Positions 24,966 through 33,707 of a stretch of 64,000 nucleotides of DNA are shown here, piece after piece; position 1 is the stretch's first letter; each line of letters begins with the position of its first letter. The notes under the pieces are model-generated. The model was not told where the DNA came from. It did not search any database and was given only the letters and a program-made list of their open reading frames with translations. The stretch is from Oleidesulfovibrio alaskensis DSM 16109 (lineage in GTDB: Bacteria; Desulfobacterota; Desulfovibrionia; Desulfovibrionales; Desulfovibrionaceae), in NCBI RefSeq assembly GCF_000482745.1, contig NZ_AXWQ01000005.1, positions 398,169 to 462,168 on the forward strand, given 5' to 3'. The translations under genes were made by a program, and so were the position numbers.

Positions 24966-25142
24966 ATGATGCTGGGACTGGGGTCGCTGGAAGCCGCGCT
25001 GGCTTTCTGGCTGAGCATTATGGCGGCATGCGGCTGCGTAGGCTGGGGCATATGGAACTGGAACGAAAAAGGCTCTTCCGATGCAGGGCACCTGCCCCGC
25101 ATGGATACCGGCAAAGCCGGAGGGACAGAGAATGACAGGTAA
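24966..25142 (+). CDS. Small membrane subunit of the SSS symporter
   Basis: 58 aa. It begins MMLGLGSLEAALAFWLSIM and has one transmembrane helix (about residues 8-31) followed by WNWNEKG and a polar tail. It resembles the small accessory proteins encoded just before many sodium:solute symporters in Desulfovibrio-like bacteria. GGAGG ten bases before the first ATG sets the start. The last 11 bases overlap the symporter gene in another frame, so the two are translationally coupled. Its role is probably assembly or stability of the transporter, by inference from the context. Confidence 0.75.
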   Translation: MMLGLGSLEAALAFWLSIMAACGCVGWGIWNWNEKGSSDAGHLPRMDTGKAGGTENDR

Positions 25143-26727
25143 ACTTATTGCCACCGCCATATATCTGGGTTGCTGTTTCTGGCTTTCCTGGAAGGCATGG
25201 AAAGAAACAGGCAGCAATGCCGACTACATGCTGGCCGGCAGACAGGCCGGGCCTTTTGTCATGGCCATGTCTTACGGAGCCACGTTCATTTCCACGTCGG
25301 CCATCATCGGTTTCGGCGGGGCCGCGGCCATGTTCGGTTTTTCCGTACTGTGGCTCACGGTGCTCAACATCGGTGTGGGCGTTTTCATTGCCATGGTGTT
25401 TTTCGGCAGACGCACCCGCCGCATGGGGCTGGCTCTCGATTCGCACACGTTTCCGGAACTGCTGGGCAGACGATATGACTCGCGTTTCATTCAGGGGTTT
25501 TCCGGCAGCATCATTTTTCTGTTCATTCCGGTTTACGCCGCAGCAGTTCTCATCGGCATTGCGCGGCTGGCCGAAGTGTCGCTGGGTGTGCCTTATGTGG
25601 CGGCACTGCTCAGCGTCACGGCCATTCTGGCACTGTATGTCATCACCGGCGGCATCAAGGCCGTCATGTACACCGACGCATTTCAAGGCACACTTATGGT
25701 GCTTATGATGCTGATGCTTGTGGGCTATACCTACTGGATGCTGGGCGGCGTCATTCCCGCGCACGAAACCCTTTCGGACATGGCGCCGCTGATGCCCGAG
25801 AAACTGCGCGCCGGCGGCATGCTGGGGTGGACACAGGGCACCGTGACCGGCTCGCCCCTGTGGCTGGTCATCTACACCACCATCGTTTACGGCGTGGGCG
25901 TGGGGGTACTGGCGCAACCGCAGCTTGCCGTGCGCTACATGACTGTGCCCTCGGACAGAGAACTGCACAGGGCCGTACTGTTCGGCGGAGTGTTCATTCT
26001 GCTGATGACCGGCGTGGCTTTCACGGTCGGCGCACTTTCCAACGCGGTGTTTTTTCAGAAGTTCGGTAAAATTGCCATACAGATGGGCGGCGGAAATGTG
26101 GACAAGATAATTCCCGCCTATGTGGAAACCATGATGCCCGGCTGGTTTTCAGGATTTTTTCTGCTGGCCATGATGGCCGCCGCCATGTCCACCATGTCGG
26201 GGCAATATCATACCGGCGGCACGGCGCTGGGGCACGACATCATCACACGCACTCTGGGCAGAAAGCAGCAGGGGCTTGCCGCCAACCGCATCGGTGTGGT
26301 CATAACCATACTTGCCTCGCTGGTCTGGGCATGGGTACTGCCCGGCTCTGTCATTGCCAGAGCCACCGCTTTTTTCTTCGGGCTGTGCGCAGCCACTTTT
26401 CTGCCTGCTTATTCTCTGGGGCTTTACTGGCGCGGCATGACCAAAACCGGCGCCAAGGTGTCCATGCTGGGCGGATTCGCAGCATCCATGTTCTGGCTGC
26501 TGTTCATCCATGAAAAAGAAGCCGCAGCCATCGGGCTGTGCCGCTGGCTGACCGGCAAAGCCACTCTGGTTGCCGACGCAGTGCCCGGTTCGGCACTGCA
26601 TCTGCTGCAGTGGGTCGACCCCAATGTGGTGGCGCTGCCGCTGTCGTTTCTGCTGGCGGCGGGCGTCAGTACGGCTACCCGTCCGGTGGCACGGGAACAT
26701 CTGGACCTGTGTTACAGCAGGTGCTGA
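25132..26727 (+). CDS. Sodium:solute symporter (SSS family)
   Basis: 531 aa with about 12-13 hydrophobic segments. SSS features: NADYMLAGRQAGPFVMAMSYGATFISTSAIIGF near the start, GGIKAVMYTDAFQG (about residue 180), QPQLAVRYMT (about 264) and MAAAMSTMSGQYHTGG (about 345). It imports a solute with Na+. The specificity is not readable from the sequence. The Phe-dependent attenuator upstream points to phenylalanine or a related aromatic compound, which would be unusual for this family. It is coupled to the small membrane subunit. It interrupts an ABC efflux locus whose adaptor/ATPase genes lie upstream and whose permeases lie downstream. Confidence 0.9.
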   Translation: MTGKLIATAIYLGCCFWLSWKAWKETGSNADYMLAGRQAGPFVMAMSYGATFISTSAIIGFGGAAAMFGFSVLWLTVLNIGVGVFIAMVFFGRRTRRMGLALDSHTFPELLGRRYDSRFIQGFSGSIIFLFIPVYAAAVLIGIARLAEVSLGVPYVAALLSVTAILALYVITGGIKAVMYTDAFQGTLMVLMMLMLVGYTYWMLGGVIPAHETLSDMAPLMPEKLRAGGMLGWTQGTVTGSPLWLVIYTTIVYGVGVGVLAQPQLAVRYMTVPSDRELHRAVLFGGVFILLMTGVAFTVGALSNAVFFQKFGKIAIQMGGGNVDKIIPAYVETMMPGWFSGFFLLAMMAAAMSTMSGQYHTGGTALGHDIITRTLGRKQQGLAANRIGVVITILASLVWAWVLPGSVIARATAFFFGLCAATFLPAYSLGLYWRGMTKTGAKVSMLGGFAASMFWLLFIHEKEAAAIGLCRWLTGKATLVADAVPGSALHLLQWVDPNVVALPLSFLLAAGVSTATRPVAREHLDLCYSRC

Positions 26728-26773
26728 CGGTCCGGCACATCTGCCGGTACAATGCAGTGCCGTTATCGCCTCT

Positions 26774-26831
26774 GTCCGGCGTGCCGCGTTTTTCCGCGGC
26801 CGCCGGACAGCCGTTTCAGGGCTTTTTTTAC
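26774..26831 (+). terminator. Large hairpin with trailing T run after the symporter
   Basis: GTCCGGC pairs with GCCGGAC and an inner GCCGCG pairs with CGCGGC (26774-26808). A second small stem then leads into seven T residues near 26825-26831. It may end the symporter transcript before the permease genes; the fit to a classic terminator is imperfect. Confidence 0.4.
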
Positions 26832-26877
26832 GCGGCGCTTACGGGTATGATAACGCATTGCAAGGAGCACCGTCACA

Positions 26878-28242
26878 GTGAAGTCACACCCGCACACCAT
26901 ATCCGGTTCGTCTGATTCTGTTCCCTCGGCGGGCACGGGGGCGCTGTCCGGTCCGCCGGATTCGCCGGCGCAGACACGGGCGCAGACACGGGCGCTGCAC
27001 CGGCGCGTCATCCACGCGGCACGGGTTTTGTGGCGCATACAGCATATCGCCTTTACGGCTGTATGGGCGCATCGCCTGCGCAGTGCGTTTGTGGTCACGG
27101 CCATTGCACTGGGCATAGCCTCGCTGACGGTCATCATAGCGGCAGTGGACGGTGCACAAAAAAAAGCGCTCGAAATCACCAAAGAATTCGGCCCGGATGC
27201 CGCCCTGATTTTCGGGGGCGACATTTTCAACCGTGCAGTGGGACAGCGGCTTACCACCCTGACCCCTCATGACGCCCGCAGTATCCGGCAGATGCTGCCC
27301 GGTGTCTATCTGGTGGTGCCCATGCGCTCCAAGCGCGGCATCACCGCCAAAGCAAACGGCAACAACGCCGAAGTCGAACGCATTGTTGGGGCAACGGCAA
27401 ACTATGCGGAAGCATGGAACTGGCCGCTTTCACAAGGCCGCGACTTCACTCAGGCCGATGTGGACAGAGGCGCACGGGTATGTCTGCTGGGTGTCGATCC
27501 CCGCGACAAACTGTTTGCCGGTGTTCCGCCGCTGGGCCGCACCGTGTTTCTCAACAACATCCCCTTCACCGTGGTGGGCGTGCTGAGCAAACGCGGCACG
27601 AGTTCCCCCAATGCTCGGCTTGATGACCGCATTATTGTACCGCTGACAACACTGACCCAGCGCTTTAATATGGACAGGCGCCACTTTCCCGCCCTGCGGG
27701 TGAAATTCACCAATGCCGAAGCCATGGACGAGCACAAAGAGGGGCTTAAAAGCCTGCTGCGCCACCTGCACAACCTGCGTCCCGGCGACCCCGACGACTT
27801 TTCCATCATCACCGCGGATGAAGTGATGAAATTCATCGCCATGCTGCAGGGCGGACTGGTGGTGTTTCTGGGCATCACCGCTGCTTCCGCCATGGTTGTG
27901 GGAGGTTTTGTGCTGGCCAACCTGCTGTATCTGTCCATTGCCGAGCGCCAGATGGAAATAGGGCTGCGCAAAGCCATGGGAGCCCGCAACAGCGCCATTG
28001 TTCTCCAGTTTCTCATCGAATCCGTGACACTGACCGTCATCGGCAGCCTGCTGGGGCTGTGCATAGGCATCGTGCTGGGCCGTATTCTTTCCGGATTCGA
28101 CCTCATCGAGCTGGAACTTTCATGGAAGGTCTTTATCATCGGCGTGGCCTCGGCCGTAGCGGTAGGGCTTGTTTTCGGCCTGCGGCCCGCACGCAACGCG
28201 GCCGCACTGGACCCCATACACGCGCTGAAAGGAAACCAGTAA
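26878..28242 (+). CDS. MacB/FtsX-type ABC permease
   Basis: 454 aa. A hydrophilic N-terminal extension (about 45 residues, Ser/Pro/Thr rich), a first transmembrane helix at RSAFVVTAIALGIASLTVIIAA, a periplasmic MacB_PCD-like domain (about 90-310), then three C-terminal helices containing ERQMEIGLRKAMGARNSAIVLQFLIESV (FtsX signature). No ATPase domain, so it needs the separate ATPase at 23982. The GTG start follows AAGGAGC. One base separates its stop from the next permease gene. Confidence 0.88.
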   Translation: MKSHPHTISGSSDSVPSAGTGALSGPPDSPAQTRAQTRALHRRVIHAARVLWRIQHIAFTAVWAHRLRSAFVVTAIALGIASLTVIIAAVDGAQKKALEITKEFGPDAALIFGGDIFNRAVGQRLTTLTPHDARSIRQMLPGVYLVVPMRSKRGITAKANGNNAEVERIVGATANYAEAWNWPLSQGRDFTQADVDRGARVCLLGVDPRDKLFAGVPPLGRTVFLNNIPFTVVGVLSKRGTSSPNARLDDRIIVPLTTLTQRFNMDRRHFPALRVKFTNAEAMDEHKEGLKSLLRHLHNLRPGDPDDFSIITADEVMKFIAMLQGGLVVFLGITAASAMVVGGFVLANLLYLSIAERQMEIGLRKAMGARNSAIVLQFLIESVTLTVIGSLLGLCIGIVLGRILSGFDLIELELSWKVFIIGVASAVAVGLVFGLRPARNAAALDPIHALKGNQ

Positions 28243-28243
28243 C

Positions 28244-29479
28244 ATGAGCAGAACCACAGGCATGCTCAGCGGTCTGCGCATCGCGCGCCAGTCGCTTTCC
28301 ACCCACCGTATGCGTACAGTTCTGGCCATGCTGGGAGTTTTTCTGGGTGCCATGGTGCTTACCGGCGTGCTTCATATTTCCAAATCGCTGGTGCGCAAGG
28401 CTGAAATAGAAACAGAAAAACTGGGGCCCAACCTGTTTCAGGCAGCATCCGGCACCATCAGCTTCCGCAGAAGCGGTTCTGCACGCTTCAGAGGAGAAAC
28501 CACCACGTTTTCCCTGCGCGACGCCGAAGCACTGTTACGTTCTGTACCGCAGATAGAAAAAGGCGTGCCCTATGTCACCCGCACCATGCCCATCCGCAAA
28601 GGACGTATGGCCACGCAGTGTCAGCTTGTGGCCACCCTGCCGCTGTACACCGACGTGCGCAATATCGAAATTGATGCGGGCCGGTTCTTCACCTCTCGCG
28701 AGGTGGAAGAAATGGCTAAAGTCATCGTGCTGGGCCGTACCATTGCGGAACGGCTGTTCGGTTCCCCTGCACAGGCTCTGGGCCAGACGGTTTTCTTTTA
28801 CCGCGCCAACCTTACCGTAGTCGGCATAATGGCCGAAAAAGGCAGTGATCTTTCCGGTACCGATCAGGACGAACAGGTGTTTGTGCCGCTGACAACCTAC
28901 ATGCGGCGCATGTCAAACCAGACATGGGTTTCGGGCGTGTTCATGAACCTGAAACGCGGCGCTTCGGAAGACGCCGCACGCAGAGCCGCCACGGAGATAC
29001 TGCGGCAGCGCCACGGCACTTCCGGAAATGATGACGACTTTTCCATCCTTACCGCACGCGAAGCCACGCAATTGCAGAAAAAGGCTCTGGATCTCGTATG
29101 GACGCTGGGACTGCTTTCCTCCGGCATTTCTTTTTCCGTCGGCAGTCTGGGCATTCTGTCCATAATGATTCTGCTGGTCCGCGCCCGCCGGCTGGAGATA
29201 GGCATACGCCGCTCTGTGGGAGCCACGCGGGGCAACATCATGGGACAGTTTCTTATGGAATCAGCCATCATGGCCGGTGCTGGCGGCGCCGCAGGCGTGA
29301 TTACGTCAGCCGGACTGATTACAATTGTCTACTATTTTGCCGGCCTGCCGTTTGTATACGACCCGCTGCTCATCGGCGGCATATGCGCAGGCTCCGTTCT
29401 GCTGGGACTGGCCGCAGGGGCCTATCCGGCCTGGCAGGCATCGCGCCTTGAAATTCTGGCCGTACTGCGCAGCGCATGA
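28244..29479 (+). CDS. MacB/FtsX-type ABC permease (second)
   Basis: 411 aa. The same fold as its upstream partner: helix at MRTVLAMLGVFLGAMVLTGVL, a periplasmic MacB_PCD-like domain (about 60-270), and three C-terminal helices with RARRLEIGIRRSVGATRGNIMGQFLMESAI. Together the two permeases would form a heterodimeric channel with the stand-alone ATPase, with the MacA-like protein as adaptor. Start ATG one base after the previous stop. Exported substrate unknown. Confidence 0.88.
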   Translation: MSRTTGMLSGLRIARQSLSTHRMRTVLAMLGVFLGAMVLTGVLHISKSLVRKAEIETEKLGPNLFQAASGTISFRRSGSARFRGETTTFSLRDAEALLRSVPQIEKGVPYVTRTMPIRKGRMATQCQLVATLPLYTDVRNIEIDAGRFFTSREVEEMAKVIVLGRTIAERLFGSPAQALGQTVFFYRANLTVVGIMAEKGSDLSGTDQDEQVFVPLTTYMRRMSNQTWVSGVFMNLKRGASEDAARRAATEILRQRHGTSGNDDDFSILTAREATQLQKKALDLVWTLGLLSSGISFSVGSLGILSIMILLVRARRLEIGIRRSVGATRGNIMGQFLMESAIMAGAGGAAGVITSAGLITIVYYFAGLPFVYDPLLIGGICAGSVLLGLAAGAYPAWQASRLEILAVLRSA

Positions 29480-29587
29480 CGGTGGCCGCACATTGCGCGC
29501 CATCGCAAACCACGATATGCCGGATAAAAACAATCCACCGGCGCCCGCACCCGTTTCAGGCAGATGCGGTGCATACAGAGAGACCAC

Positions 29588-30343
29588 ATGATCCCTTTTG
29601 CAGGACACACCGGCACGGAAACGTTTCCGGTACGCACATACGATGCCGACAGCACCGGCAGAGCAGGTATACGGGCCATAGCTGATTATTTTCAGGAAGC
29701 CGCCTCCGGCCATGCCCGCACATTGGGCTTTCCTGCCGAACGCCTGAGAGCGGAACAGCTCGCATGGGTTCTTGCCCGGCTGCAGATAACTGTAAACCGC
29801 TTTCCTCCGGCAGGAGAAACAGTGACCGCCGTAACCTGGCCGGCCGCGCATGAAAGACACATGGCCTACCGCTGTTACGAGTTGTATACTCAGGATGGAG
29901 AACTGCTGGCCGCAGGTACCAGTGCATGGGTAACCATACATCTTGCGGACAGAAGCATGGTTCCGCTTCCCGATTTCATCAGGGACGGCTATCCGCAGGA
30001 CAACCCGCCATGCCGCCCTTTTGAAACGCGCACCCTGCCCAGACTGCGTGAAGAAGCTGCAGGTGTGCGCATACGCACCCGCAGAGCAGATCTGGATATC
30101 AACGGCCATGTAAACAATGTGCACTATCTGCAGTGGCTGCTGGAATGTATGCCGTGTGACCGGCAAAACGAGCTGCGCGCCGTGGATATATCATTCCGCG
30201 CGGAATGCTTTGCCGATACGGAAATTGTCAGCGCCAGAGGTGCACTGACCGGAGAGCACACCGTGCTGCACTGCATACGCACCGCGGACGACGCGAAAGA
30301 ACTGTGCCGTGCCCGCAGCCGGTGGGCAGCCCCTCTGGGCTGA
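29588..30343 (+). CDS. Acyl-ACP thioesterase family protein
   Basis: 251 aa double hot-dog protein. The first hot dog spans FPVRTYDADSTGRAGIRAIADYFQEAASGHA...; the second begins about residue 160 and contains RRADLDINGHVNNVHYLQWLLEC, the FatA/FatB-type motif with catalytic Asn and His. It would release fatty acids (or related acyl groups) from acyl carrier protein. ATG 29588 was chosen because the fold begins directly after it; no good ribosome site is visible. It follows the ABC permeases after 108 bases on the same strand. Confidence 0.85.
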   Translation: MIPFAGHTGTETFPVRTYDADSTGRAGIRAIADYFQEAASGHARTLGFPAERLRAEQLAWVLARLQITVNRFPPAGETVTAVTWPAAHERHMAYRCYELYTQDGELLAAGTSAWVTIHLADRSMVPLPDFIRDGYPQDNPPCRPFETRTLPRLREEAAGVRIRTRRADLDINGHVNNVHYLQWLLECMPCDRQNELRAVDISFRAECFADTEIVSARGALTGEHTVLHCIRTADDAKELCRARSRWAAPLG

Positions 30344-30389
30344 ATATCACCCCGGCCGGAGCCATGAAAGACAGGAGAACGCACCAGCC

Positions 30390-30962
30390 ATGATGCGCAA
30401 TCTTGCCGCCGAAATACTGCGATATGTTCAGGCTGCCCCTTTTCCGCACCTGACAAGTGTCAAAGTGACCCTGCTGGCCGCCGTAACCGGAGCCGAAGCC
30501 AGAGCGCTGATGGCACAGGCCGGCAGCCTTGCCCAGATGGCCGAGACCCAGCCCCGCCTGTGGCAGTGGCTTGCCTTGTGGGGGCCCGCATGGGTGCTGA
30601 CTCTGCTGGCCGCGCTCTTCCTGTGGGGGGTCGTGCTATGTCAGGCCGACGCATTTTCACGCTTCCGTGAATTCAAACGGGTGCGTGCCATGCTGGCACG
30701 TTACGGATTCAACCCGCGCCTGCTGCGTCCGGTTTCTTCTTCGCGCTGTCAGCGCGATGCCGCGCTGCTGGCCGCGCGGGAGACAGGCTACCGTGTGCAG
30801 GCCGTGCGTTACTTCAAGGAGCGCGGTTACCGCTGGTATCACATTCTGCCCGATGCCATCGTGCGTAATCCGCTGTTTTTCTTCCATCCGGAATTTCTAC
30901 GGGCCACGTTCATACCCGGCAAAACCGTCCGTGCCGCCGGCGGCAGAAAGCCCCGGCGCTGA
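30390..30962 (+). CDS. Predicted membrane protein of unknown function
   Basis: 190 aa. One clear transmembrane helix near residues 58-80 (WVLTLLAALFLWGVVLCQADAF) preceded by an amphipathic N-terminal half, then a basic cytoplasmic-looking C terminus with Arg/Tyr-rich segments (RETGYRVQAVRYFKERGYRWYHILPDAI). No family recognised. ATG 30390 lies behind CAGGAGAAC. It comes 46 bases after the thioesterase gene and may be in the same operon. Confidence 0.6.
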   Translation: MMRNLAAEILRYVQAAPFPHLTSVKVTLLAAVTGAEARALMAQAGSLAQMAETQPRLWQWLALWGPAWVLTLLAALFLWGVVLCQADAFSRFREFKRVRAMLARYGFNPRLLRPVSSSRCQRDAALLAARETGYRVQAVRYFKERGYRWYHILPDAIVRNPLFFFHPEFLRATFIPGKTVRAAGGRKPRR

Positions 30963-31106
30963 AGCCGCGTGCCGCCTTTATTACTTGCAGACGGGCATAC
31001 GGTGATTATTGTTACCGGGTGGGCGCCGGATGCATACTGCTGCGGAAGGACCGCCCCCGCTTTATATCACTTCATGCATCAGGCCATTCCGTAAAGGAGC
31101 CATACA

Positions 31107-31853
31107 ATGAACTATACTATTCACCCGATGGTTGTCGGCTCAAAAGTGTTCGACAAAGGGATGATGACCTATCAGCAGAATTACGGCACCCCGTACACCA
31201 TTCCCATATACAGCTGGCTGATAAAGGGCGGCGACAGGCCCATGCTCATCGATACCGGAGAAATGCACCCCATCAAGTCGGCAGACAGGGAAAAAGCACT
31301 GGGCGGCCCCATTGTCACTCTGGAAGAAGGGCTGGCCCGGCACGGACTCACTCCCGAAGACATAGGCGTCGTCATACACACGCACCTGCATAACGACCAT
31401 TGCGAAAACGATTCCAAATGCGTGAACGCGGAAATATGGGTTCACGAAAAAGAGCTGGAACATATTCACAATCCGCACCCGCTGGATTTCCGGTACCTTG
31501 AGGATTACATAGAGGAAGTGGAAGAAAACGGTCAGCTGCGCGTTATCAGCGAAGCCGAAAAAGAGATTGTGCCCGGCATACGTGCGGTGCATACGCCTGC
31601 GCATACCGAAGGCGGCATGACCATTGTCGTGCAGACGGCTCAGGGGTCTGTCGCCATCACGGGGTTCTGCGTCATCGAAGAAAACCTGAACCCGCCTGCG
31701 GCGGTAAAAGCCATGGAAATGGATGTCATTCCCCCCGGCACCTGCACCAGTCCGGAACGCGCCTATGACATCATGCTGCGGGTCAAAGAGATGGCGGACA
31801 TCATCATCCCCCTGCATGAACCGCATTACGCGTCCGTAGAACGCATCGGTTGA
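31107..31853 (+). CDS. MBL-fold hydrolase, N-acyl homoserine lactonase-like
   Basis: 248 aa. Metallo-beta-lactamase fold with the metal motif HTHLHNDHC (about residue 91) and a further His in HTPAHTEGG (about 170). The AiiA-like family is suggested by the whole N-terminal frame (MLIDTGEMHPI...). Where related enzymes have the bridging Asp in a TGDxxY segment, this protein reads ITGFCVIEENL, so the second metal site may differ. Thus the lactonase label is only family-level. Start behind AAGGAGCC; terminator 20 bases after the stop. Confidence 0.8.
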   Translation: MNYTIHPMVVGSKVFDKGMMTYQQNYGTPYTIPIYSWLIKGGDRPMLIDTGEMHPIKSADREKALGGPIVTLEEGLARHGLTPEDIGVVIHTHLHNDHCENDSKCVNAEIWVHEKELEHIHNPHPLDFRYLEDYIEEVEENGQLRVISEAEKEIVPGIRAVHTPAHTEGGMTIVVQTAQGSVAITGFCVIEENLNPPAAVKAMEMDVIPPGTCTSPERAYDIMLRVKEMADIIIPLHEPHYASVERIG

Positions 31854-31871
31854 GCGGCAGCCGCATATCAC

Positions 31872-31893
31872 AAGGGCCTCCGGGCCCTTTTTT
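31872..31893 (+). terminator. Terminator of the MBL-fold gene
   Basis: 7-bp stem AAGGGCC/GGCCCTT with loop TCCG, followed by T residues, 19 bases after the stop. Confidence 0.88.
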
Positions 31894-31998
31894 AACGGCT
31901 GCGTGCCCTGCATGACACCGCACCTGACGTGCAAAAAGAAGGCTGCACCATATCCCGCCCCCCGAAAGCTATCCATCTGGGGCCGCCCTTGCCGGTGG

Positions 31999-32073
31999 TT
32001 GTGTGCTCAATGACAATTTATGTATACAACACCAGTTTTTTAGTAATATCTTTTTGACTTAAGTGGCACACAA
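31999..32073. promoter_or_regulatory. Candidate control region of the nickel/peptide importer
   Basis: An 8-bp inverted repeat, TTGTGTGC (31999-32006) and GCACACAA (32066-32073), encloses an AT-rich 59-base core that includes the palindrome TGTATACA (32021-32028). The region just upstream of the importer is the most AT-rich part of the neighbourhood and probably holds its promoter and operator. A match to a known NikR or other site was not established. Confidence 0.35.
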
Positions 32074-32108
32074 GGCTACTCCATTAGTAAAATATACACG
32101 GAGGAGCC

Positions 32109-33707
32109 ATGAATTCCATGCACACATTTGCCCGCAGGGCCGGATTTGCAGGCGTTGTTCTGCTGCTGCTTGTCATCGGGGCCTTTCCGGCTCTGGCACA
32201 GAAAGACACTCTCATACTCGCCGTGGGCGGCGAAAATACCGAAGGTTATGACCCGCTTCTGGGCTGGGGCAACTACGGCAACCCGCTTTTTCACAGCACA
32301 TTGTTCAAACGTGATGCAACCCTGAACATTGTTCCCGATCTGGCCACAAAACGGCAACTTTCCGCCGACAAAAAAGTCTGGACCATCACCATACGCGATG
32401 ATGTGCAATTTTCCGACGGCACTCCTCTGACAGCTGAGGATGTGGCATTTACCTACAACAAAGGGCTTGAAGCAGGAGGCAAAATTGATCTTTCGCCCCT
32501 TGTCAAAGCCGAAGCAACTGACAGCCGCACGGTAAAGCTGCACCTTTCGCAGCCGGACATCACATTTGTACAGCACCTTGTGACGCTGGGCATAGTGCCC
32601 CGCACGCAGTACGGCCCCGCATACGGACGCAACCCCGTCGGGTCGGGCCCTTACAAGCTGGTGCGCTGGGATGAGGGGCAGCAGCTGGTGGTGGAAGCCA
32701 ACGAACGGTATTACGGCCATAAGCCGCAGATTAAAAAGCTTGTCTTTCTCTTTGCCGACGAAGACGCCGCTCTGGCGGCAGCCCGTGCGGGGCAGGTGGA
32801 CGTGCTCGGCGTTCCTTCCAATCTGGCGGCGCAGGATATCGGCGGCATGCGGCTGCATGTTGTCAAAAGCGTGGACAACCGCGGGCTCATGTTTCCCGTT
32901 GTGCCTGATGAAGGGCGCACCACGCCTTCGGGTGCTCCGATAGGCAATGATGTGACAGCGGACATCGCCATACGCAAAGCCGTGAACTACGCTCTGGACA
33001 GGCAGGCGCTTGTCGCAGGCGTGCTGGACGGCTTCGGCAGGCCGGCTTACGGCGTGGTGGACGATCTGCCGTGGGACAATCCCGCAGTGCGCTTTGCCGA
33101 CAACGATCCGGAAAAAGCGCGGGCCATTCTGGAAGCCGCGGGCTGGAAAGACACCGACGGTGACGGCATACGCGAAAAGAACGGACGCAAGGCTGAGTTC
33201 ACCATTATCTACAACGCCAAGGACTCGCTGCGTCAGGGGCTGGCGCTGGCAGCCAGCGACATGCTGCGCCCCGTGGGCATACATGCCGTGCCCAAAGGTG
33301 AAAACTGGGACCGCATCAAAACCCGGCTGACCCATTCTCAGGTGGTCGTATACGGTTTCGGCGACCACAGCCCGCTCGAAATGTACAAGCTCTACCACAC
33401 CCCCGGTCCTGACCCCATGTACTGGAACGCCGGATTCTATTCCAACCCCGTCGTGGACAGCCATCTGGAAAATGCCCGTTCGGCAGAATCCTTTGAAGCT
33501 TCCATACCTCACTGGCAGAAAGCCCAGTGGGACAGCACCACCGGCTTCACCGTGCCCGGCGATGCCGCATGGGCGTGGATGGTCAACCTCGATCATACCT
33601 ACTTTGTCAACAAATGCCTTGATGTGGGTACATCGCAGATGGAACCCCACGGTCACGGCTGGCCCATCACAGCCAACATTGTTGAATGGACATGGACGTG
33701 CGATTAA
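32109..33707 (+). CDS. ABC importer substrate-binding protein (NikA/DppA family)
   Basis: 532 aa. Signal peptide ending FPALA (about residue 30), then the SBP_bac_5 fold: LAVGGENTEGYDPLLGWGNYGNPLFHSTLFK, WTITIRDDVQFSDGTPLTAEDVAFTYN, NPVGSGPYKLV, and IRKAVNYALDRQALV. Members bind di/oligopeptides, nickel or metal-opine complexes. A His-rich C-terminal HGHGWPI segment and the following two-permease, two-ATPase operon are compatible with nickel import but do not prove it. GGAGGAGCC precedes the ATG. First gene of a five-gene operon. Confidence 0.88.
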   Translation: MNSMHTFARRAGFAGVVLLLLVIGAFPALAQKDTLILAVGGENTEGYDPLLGWGNYGNPLFHSTLFKRDATLNIVPDLATKRQLSADKKVWTITIRDDVQFSDGTPLTAEDVAFTYNKGLEAGGKIDLSPLVKAEATDSRTVKLHLSQPDITFVQHLVTLGIVPRTQYGPAYGRNPVGSGPYKLVRWDEGQQLVVEANERYYGHKPQIKKLVFLFADEDAALAAARAGQVDVLGVPSNLAAQDIGGMRLHVVKSVDNRGLMFPVVPDEGRTTPSGAPIGNDVTADIAIRKAVNYALDRQALVAGVLDGFGRPAYGVVDDLPWDNPAVRFADNDPEKARAILEAAGWKDTDGDGIREKNGRKAEFTIIYNAKDSLRQGLALAASDMLRPVGIHAVPKGENWDRIKTRLTHSQVVVYGFGDHSPLEMYKLYHTPGPDPMYWNAGFYSNPVVDSHLENARSAESFEASIPHWQKAQWDSTTGFTVPGDAAWAWMVNLDHTYFVNKCLDVGTSQMEPHGHGWPITANIVEWTWTCD

